64,000 nt of DNA from Nemophila menziesii (lineage: Eukaryota > Streptophyta > Magnoliopsida > Boraginales > Hydrophyllaceae). Positions 59,281-64,000 of this stretch are shown here, piece by piece. The stretch's first letter is position 1. Each line of letters begins with the position of its first letter. The stretch spans positions 7,130,001 to 7,194,000 of the forward strand of contig JARWIR010000031.1 in NCBI GenBank assembly GCA_029959085.1, in the 5' to 3' direction. The notes beneath the pieces were generated by a model. That model saw only the letters and a program-made list of their open reading frames with translations. It did not search any database and was not told the origin of the DNA. The position numbers and the translations under genes were made by a program.

Positions 59281-60840
59281 TGGTGGTCCTTTGTGTGTTC
59301 TAAATAAATGCAAATAATAATCGAACCACAACCGCAAGTGTACGGTTGTCCGAAGTAGTATATATGATAAAACAGATTCGTTCCAAGGACGGGATGGTTG
59401 ACTACAATGCTTATCTATTAATGATTAATGCACTTATGAAAGCAAATAAAGATAATATGTTTGTTTGGTTTTGTATTAATGCTAAGTAAATAAAAGACAA
59501 TTATTAAAATGCAAATAAAAGCTAAGACGCAAGTAAAATGATGTAAAACGCAATATGAGAAGTAGCACTTGAGAACGCAAGGATCCTCCCAATCCTATTT
59601 CCTAACTTATGTTGTTTAAGGGATAAATTGGTCAATTACAATGGTCGAGATTCTAAATTCCTTATACCCCCGTCAGGGTGGACTATAAGGCGATCCTAGA
59701 GTGTCACTAGTCCCGTCAGGGTAAATATGATCCACCTTTGGATGTTTAAGTTTTATTACCTCATTGGCCCTAGAATTAACTAAGTTCGTCAGAATCAATA
59801 GTTTCTATCCTAGATTGAATAAATGGTTCTGTATCTAAACCCTCCGTCAGGATGATCCAATCGCCACTAATTGGAATAGCCTAAATACTAATACCTGTTC
59901 CTAGTTCATGACGCTAAAAACAGTAAATAATCTTAATTTATCGAAAAGAGTAAAAGCCCCAATCTAGTTTAATTTAACAAAAACCCAAATTCAACATTCG
60001 TTATTCAATACGATTGGGATTCACCCATTAATTGTTCTCAAGCACTATGAAATGTTTAGCTCATATTAAAACGAAAAACTAATTTAAATGTAAAGGAATT
60101 CATATTGTTTACAAAATTAAAAGATAAAAAGAACCTAATTTCCGGAATAGGAATGACTACGAACGGAGATATAGACCCTCTCCAGCTCTTGTAGCTTCTT
60201 CTTTCTTCCTTCTGTTGCTTCTCTCTGGTGTTTAATCTTGTGGAATGTGAATTGTATGAAAAATAGAAGTCCAGACCTCCTTTTATAAGTGCAAATTCGG
60301 ACTTGGACCTAGGCTTTTAATTAAATAAAATATAAAAGGCCCAAGTCCCCTAACTTAGCCCAAAATCCCGTAACTGCTGATATGCCTTCACTAAAACGGC
60401 TTTTTCCCAATTCGTTATGACTCCGATTAACCTCATTCCAGTTGCTAAAGTTTTGTAACTCGATAAGGAATGTTTTCTCTTCAAAGGTCAGCGGCTAAAT
60501 CAGCTCTTAAGCATCTCGAAATCAGCAATCTATGGCCTGGAAAATGGATTTTCAGCTCTAAAAATAATATCTTTGGGATTTATCTTCAAGTCTTGACTCT
60601 ATCTCTTGATCTTTGACTTTCTCCTTGGATTCCTCTTCTAGCTAACATCTAAAACCTGTAAACTTTACACTAAAAATACCAATATTACGCGCAAAAGTTT
60701 AATAATTTAAAAATGCTAGAAATAAAAAGGAAATTCCGGATTATTGCATATTTAGTCCAAAAGTCTATCAAATTGATTAAATAAACACCAAAAATGATGT
60801 CTCCTAAGGGTCGAAAATAAGAACAATTATGGAGACATCA
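59281..60840 (-). repeat. 5' LTR of element 2
   Basis: 1560 bp, paired with 50974-52531; two single-base indels and about 23 substitutions by hand. TATA candidate at 60279-60288. Confidence 0.95.
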
Positions 60841-60845
60841 CTCCA
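60841..60845. repeat. Target-site duplication CTCCA, right copy (element 2)
   Basis: Matches 50969-50973. Confidence 0.93.
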
Positions 60846-61227
60846 CCCCCAAACCAACTATACACCATAATTCCACTAACAATGTACTTTCTACAAACCT
60901 ATTTGATAACTCTTCAATCAAGTATGACTATAAAGCTAAGCAAATCACATATGAAGGATCAACATCGAGGGCTTCGGTCAAAGCTAAGAAGATCAAAAAG
61001 AGTGCTCTAACTCAAGTGAATGTAAAGCGGCAAAAAACACTCTGGGCTGCTACAAATAGTTACAACAGAGAGTCAAATGATAATTAGGATGATGCCCTAA
61101 ATGAAGAAGTAATTATTGAAAAGGAAATGGTATATGGAGAAACAAGTAGCTCGGGTAAGAAGATAGCGACTACATATGCTCAAATGGTTTGCGGGGTTGA
61201 CCTTCATCAACCCCAATCTCCTCAATG
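60846..61227 (+). pseudogene. LINE-3 ORF1, C-terminal part
   Basis: Coding-like, Lys/Thr/Ser-rich sequence (T-S-R-A-S-V-K-A-K-K-I-K-K, then V-N-V-K-R-Q-K-T-L-W) continues ORF1 after element 2, with stops. It ends at a TGA near 61227, which overlaps the region where ORF2 begins. Confidence 0.6.
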
Positions 61228-61930
61228 ATACACGCATCCTGGAACTGTCAGGGTATTGGCAACACCTTGACAGTCCAGACCCTAGCTGGTTTTGTTGCTA
61301 AATACCAGCCTTAGGTACTGTTCTTTTCAGAAACTAAAAATAATTTCCCTACTGTTAAAAAATTGGAGAAAATATCCATATGACCCTCGTTGAGATCATT
61401 GAACCAATAGGTATTAGTGGGGGGTTAACAAATTTTACGAAAAATAATATGGATATTGATATTATTAGCAAATCTAGTAATCATATGCACTGTAGACTTA
61501 ATATTGAGGAAATTGAACTCTTCACTACTTTTATCTATGGTGCCCATATAGAGAAAAAATAAAGAAGATTGCCTTAAACTTTACAGTAGCTGTAAACCTA
61601 TTAATGATGAACCATGGATGTTAATAGGGGATTTTAACAATATTAGATACTGTTCTGAAAAAAAAGGTGGTTTAAGAAACACTAATAAATGTATGAATAT
61701 GTTTAATGGCTTTATAAAACATCAAAACCTTGAGGAGGTTGTGACTAAAGGTTGCAAATTTTCTTGGAGTACTAAGAGGTCTAATGATGAGATGATTAAA
61801 ACTCTTATTGATAGGGTCTTTTGTAATAAAAAATGGGGGGAATATAACCTACAGCCTGGATAGCCCTTCTGTCTGCTATAGGCTCTGACCATTCACCTCA
61901 AATCCTATTTATGAATGATAACCATATTAA
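61228..61930 (+). pseudogene. LINE-3 ORF2 endonuclease domain
   Basis: The domain starts M-I-H-A-S-W-N-C-Q-G-I-G-N, the usual opening of plant L1 apurinic-type endonucleases (W-N-x-x-G). The frame 61618-61863 carries L-I-G-D-F-N-N-I, G-C-K-F-S-W-S and L-I-D-R-V-F-C-N-K-K-W, all landmarks of the domain. G-S-D-H-S-P-Q-like sequence near 61890 closes it. Several stops and shifts occur in the first half. The enzyme nicks target DNA to prime reverse transcription. Confidence 0.8.
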
Positions 61931-64000
61931 AAAGGATAGAAGATTTTACTTTGAAAATATTTAGGCAGAAGAAAAAGATTGTCTTGAAATAATTAAAAAA
62001 ATTTGGGACTTAAAGAAATATAGTCCTGGACTCTTTAGAAATGCCCTGACCTATAAATTAGAAAGGTGTAAGACCCATCTGACTAGGTGGAGTAAGTTGA
62101 AATTTAACAATAATAAAAAAATGATAGATTTGTATGTCCAAAATCTTGAAGCTATTTATAATGACCCTAATACGAAAGATTGGACTGAGTACAACAATAC
62201 TATTAAGAAAACAGAGGTATTGTGGAAAAAAGAAGAGGAATTCTAGGCATCGAGATCTAGAAATTTGTGGCTTAAAAGAGGGGTTAAAAACTCTTCCTTT
62301 TTCCATGCTTCCACTAAAGAAAGGAGAAAGATCAATAAAATAACAAGAATTATAAAATATTATGGAGTTTGGATTGAGAAGTACACTGATATTAATAATG
62401 AAATAAAAGGTTGTTTTGATAATATCTATAAAACTATTGGTAAAAGGGATTATGATCCTAATCTTTCTACCACTCAAACTACTATTACTAAATATATGAA
62501 TGAGAGTCTTGACAAAAAATTGGAAATAAACGAAATTGAAAAAGAAATTCATGAACTGGGAGCCAGTAAGGCCCCTGGGCCCGATGGATGTCCTGGACTC
62601 TTTTACAAAAAGTACTGGGATATTATAAAACTTGATGTAATTAAGGTTATAAACGATTTTTGGTATAATAAGGGATCAATAGAGGATTTAAAGAAAACCT
62701 CTATTTCTCTAATTACAAAAATTAGCAAGCCGACCAATTTTAAACACTATCGCCCCATTAGTTGTTTGAATTTTATATATAAAATCATAGCTAAGATTCT
62801 CGTGAATAGGATGCAACCAGTAATGAATGTACTAATTGATGAGAGCCAATCTGCATTCATACCTGGAAGGCACATTGATAATACGATGGTAGCTCATGAA
62901 ATTATTGACTTTATCAAAGGTACAACGAGCACAAAAAGTATTATATGACTATTAAAACTGACATACAAAAGGCTTACGAAAATGTAGAATGTGACTGTTT
63001 GCAAAGTATTATGGTTAAAATGCGTTTTGACACGAATTGGGTTGATAAAATAATGCGTTGTGTATGTACAGTATCATATGTTGTTCTTGTGAATGGTAAT
63101 CCGGTGAATATTGATACACCTCAGCGAGGTTTGCGTCAAGGTGACCCATTATCACCACTGTTATTTTGTATAACGACACAGCTTTTGTCAACCCTTATAA
63201 ATGAAAAAAAAAATGGTTTTATGAAAGGTATTAAAATTGCAAAGCTTGCCCCTCCTGTTACACACTTACTATTTGCGAATGACAGTATATTCTTTATGGA
63301 AGCTACAAACCAAGAAATAGAAGGTTTTAAGGATGTTATGAATAAATACAAGTATGCTACAGGTATGAAAGTAAATCTTAACAAACCTGGGATTAAATTT
63401 AGCCCTAACACCCCTATTTTCTTACAAAATTGCATGGCTATAAGGCTTAACATGCCCATTACTAATAATTTAAAAAAATTACCCAGGACTTCCCACTGAA
63501 TGGGGAAGATCCAAGGTTAGAGACCTTAATAATCTAGTGGAACAAACCCTACAAAAAACTTAAAATTGGAAAAATCTTTATCTCTCAACAGCTGGTAAGG
63601 TAATACTTATTAAGTCTGCTATTCAAAGTCTACCTAATTACTCTATGTCTTCATATCTGATCCCACAAAAAATATGTGATCTTATTACTTCTAAAATATT
63701 AAATTTTTGGTGGGGGAGTAATGGTAAGAAAAAAATACACTAGAATAAATGGGAAGACTTGTCTAAAAGAAAATACTCAGGTGGGCTAGGTTTTAGGGAT
63801 CTACACCTAATGAACTTAGCCCTCTTGGTTAAACAAGCTTGAAATATTATCAATAAACATGATTCTCTTCTCTATAAAGTGTTAAAAGTTAAATACTTTC
63901 CCCTTTGTAACTTTCTTGAAGCTCAATTAGGAAGCTCACCCTCTTGGGGTTGGAGGAGCCTACTGAGTGGAAGAAATATTATGAAAGATGGATTAAAATG
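61931..64000 (+). pseudogene. LINE-3 ORF2 reverse transcriptase, runs off window
   Basis: The frame 62265-62948 contains K-A-P-G-P-D-G, Y-W-D-I-I-K, I-S-K-P ... Y-R-P-I-S-C, Y-K-I-I-A-K-I-L and S-A-F-I-P-G-R. A one-base shift near 62945 leads to 62945-63499 with D-I-Q-K-A-Y, R-Q-G-D-P-L-S-P and the active-site box F-A-N-D at 63272-63283, where the first catalytic Asp is Asn. Beyond 63499 another frame continues L-P-T-E-W-G-R-S, A-G-K-V-I-L-I-K-S and S-W-G-W-R-S-L up to the window end. The enzyme is inactive by both the shift and the lost Asp. The minus-strand frame 62552-62058 is a shadow. Confidence 0.88.

Larger units (their letters stand above)
50974..60840 (-). mobile_element. Athila-like LTR retrotransposon, element 2 (non-autonomous, younger)
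   Basis: A complete 9.9-kb element in minus orientation with LTRs of 1558 and 1560 bp that differ at about 25 positions by hand count (about 98.4% identical). It has the same plan as element 1: tRNA-Asp-type primer site, gag with CCHC knuckle, protease fused to an integrase C-terminal tail, palindromic GC-rich repeats, env-position ORF, hairpin with polypurine-like tract, and a long 3' noncoding region. Reverse transcriptase, RNase H and integrase core are absent. Its frames carry only two stops in gag-protease and one in the env-position ORF, so it inserted recently, with enzymes supplied by another element. Confidence 0.94.
32012..64000 (+). mobile_element. LINE-3: L1-type LINE split by two nested LTR insertions
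   Basis: Three segments form one LINE: 32012-32719 (leader and start of ORF1), 50064-50973 (rest of the ORF1 domain and zinc knuckle) and 60846-64000 (end of ORF1, endonuclease, reverse transcriptase; continues outside). The breaks coincide with 5-bp target duplications, CCTAG and CTCCA. About 4.8 kb of LINE sequence is thus spread over 32 kb. The frame has a few shifts and stops but far fewer than LINE-1 or LINE-2, so it is a younger copy. Confidence 0.88.

Noticed and set aside
62058..62552. 164-codon minus-strand frame rich in Phe and Ile
   Set aside because: It lies opposite LINE-3 reverse transcriptase coding sequence; the hydrophobic look comes from Lys/Asn-rich codons on the other strand.

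Overview
The window is eukaryotic nuclear DNA from a flowering plant, probably a eudicot with a large, repeat-rich genome. It is AT-rich and holds one intact host gene, a four-exon class III peroxidase with GT-AG introns. Almost everything else is transposable-element DNA: plant L1-type LINEs, two Athila-like Ty3/gypsy LTR elements, a multi-LTR chromovirus-like array, CACTA (En/Spm) remnants, a probable Mutator-like insertion and several MITEs. The species cannot be named from the sequence.

Layout, left to right. 1-5721: decayed LINE on the plus strand (LINE-1), split by a Stowaway-type MITE and a probable solo LTR. 5722-6819: no gene; an A/T-rich minisatellite. 6820-7984 and 17719-23905: CACTA remnants on the minus strand (TNP2-like transposase, En/Spm-type C-terminus, GCGACGACA-type subterminal repeats). 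7985-17713: Athila-like element 1 (plus), inserted in the CACTA with target duplication AGCGA. 23906-26790: the peroxidase gene and its flanks. 26799-32011: decayed LINE on the minus strand (LINE-2), carrying a MITE with a 9-bp target duplication and split by a 2.1-kb insertion with a plant-mobile-domain-like gene fragment. 32012-64000: a third LINE (LINE-3, plus), interrupted twice. In its ORF1 lies a 17.3-kb array of nine LTR copies and six 489-bp internal regions (32720-50058, target duplication CCTAG), and then Athila-like element 2 (50974-60840, minus, target duplication CTCCA). LINE-3 runs off the right end in its reverse transcriptase region.

The two Athila-like elements are the most informative part. 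They share a tRNA-Asp-type primer binding site, the LTR terminus TGATGTCTCC, a Gag with a CCHC knuckle, and an aspartic protease followed directly by the C-terminal tail of an integrase. Reverse transcriptase, RNase H and the integrase core are absent from both. Each then has a GC-rich tandem repeat built on CCGG palindromes, an env-position ORF, a conserved hairpin next to a polypurine-like tract, and a conserved 3' noncoding block. Sharing the same truncated plan despite diverged sequence suggests a long-lived non-autonomous lineage that used another element's enzymes. The chromovirus-like array is also non-autonomous: its internal region keeps an initiator-tRNA-Met primer site, a polypurine tract and a few codons of a Pol tail. 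All transposon ORFs carry stops or frameshifts. No tRNA, rRNA or CRISPR was recognised. Percent identities and difference counts are hand counts.
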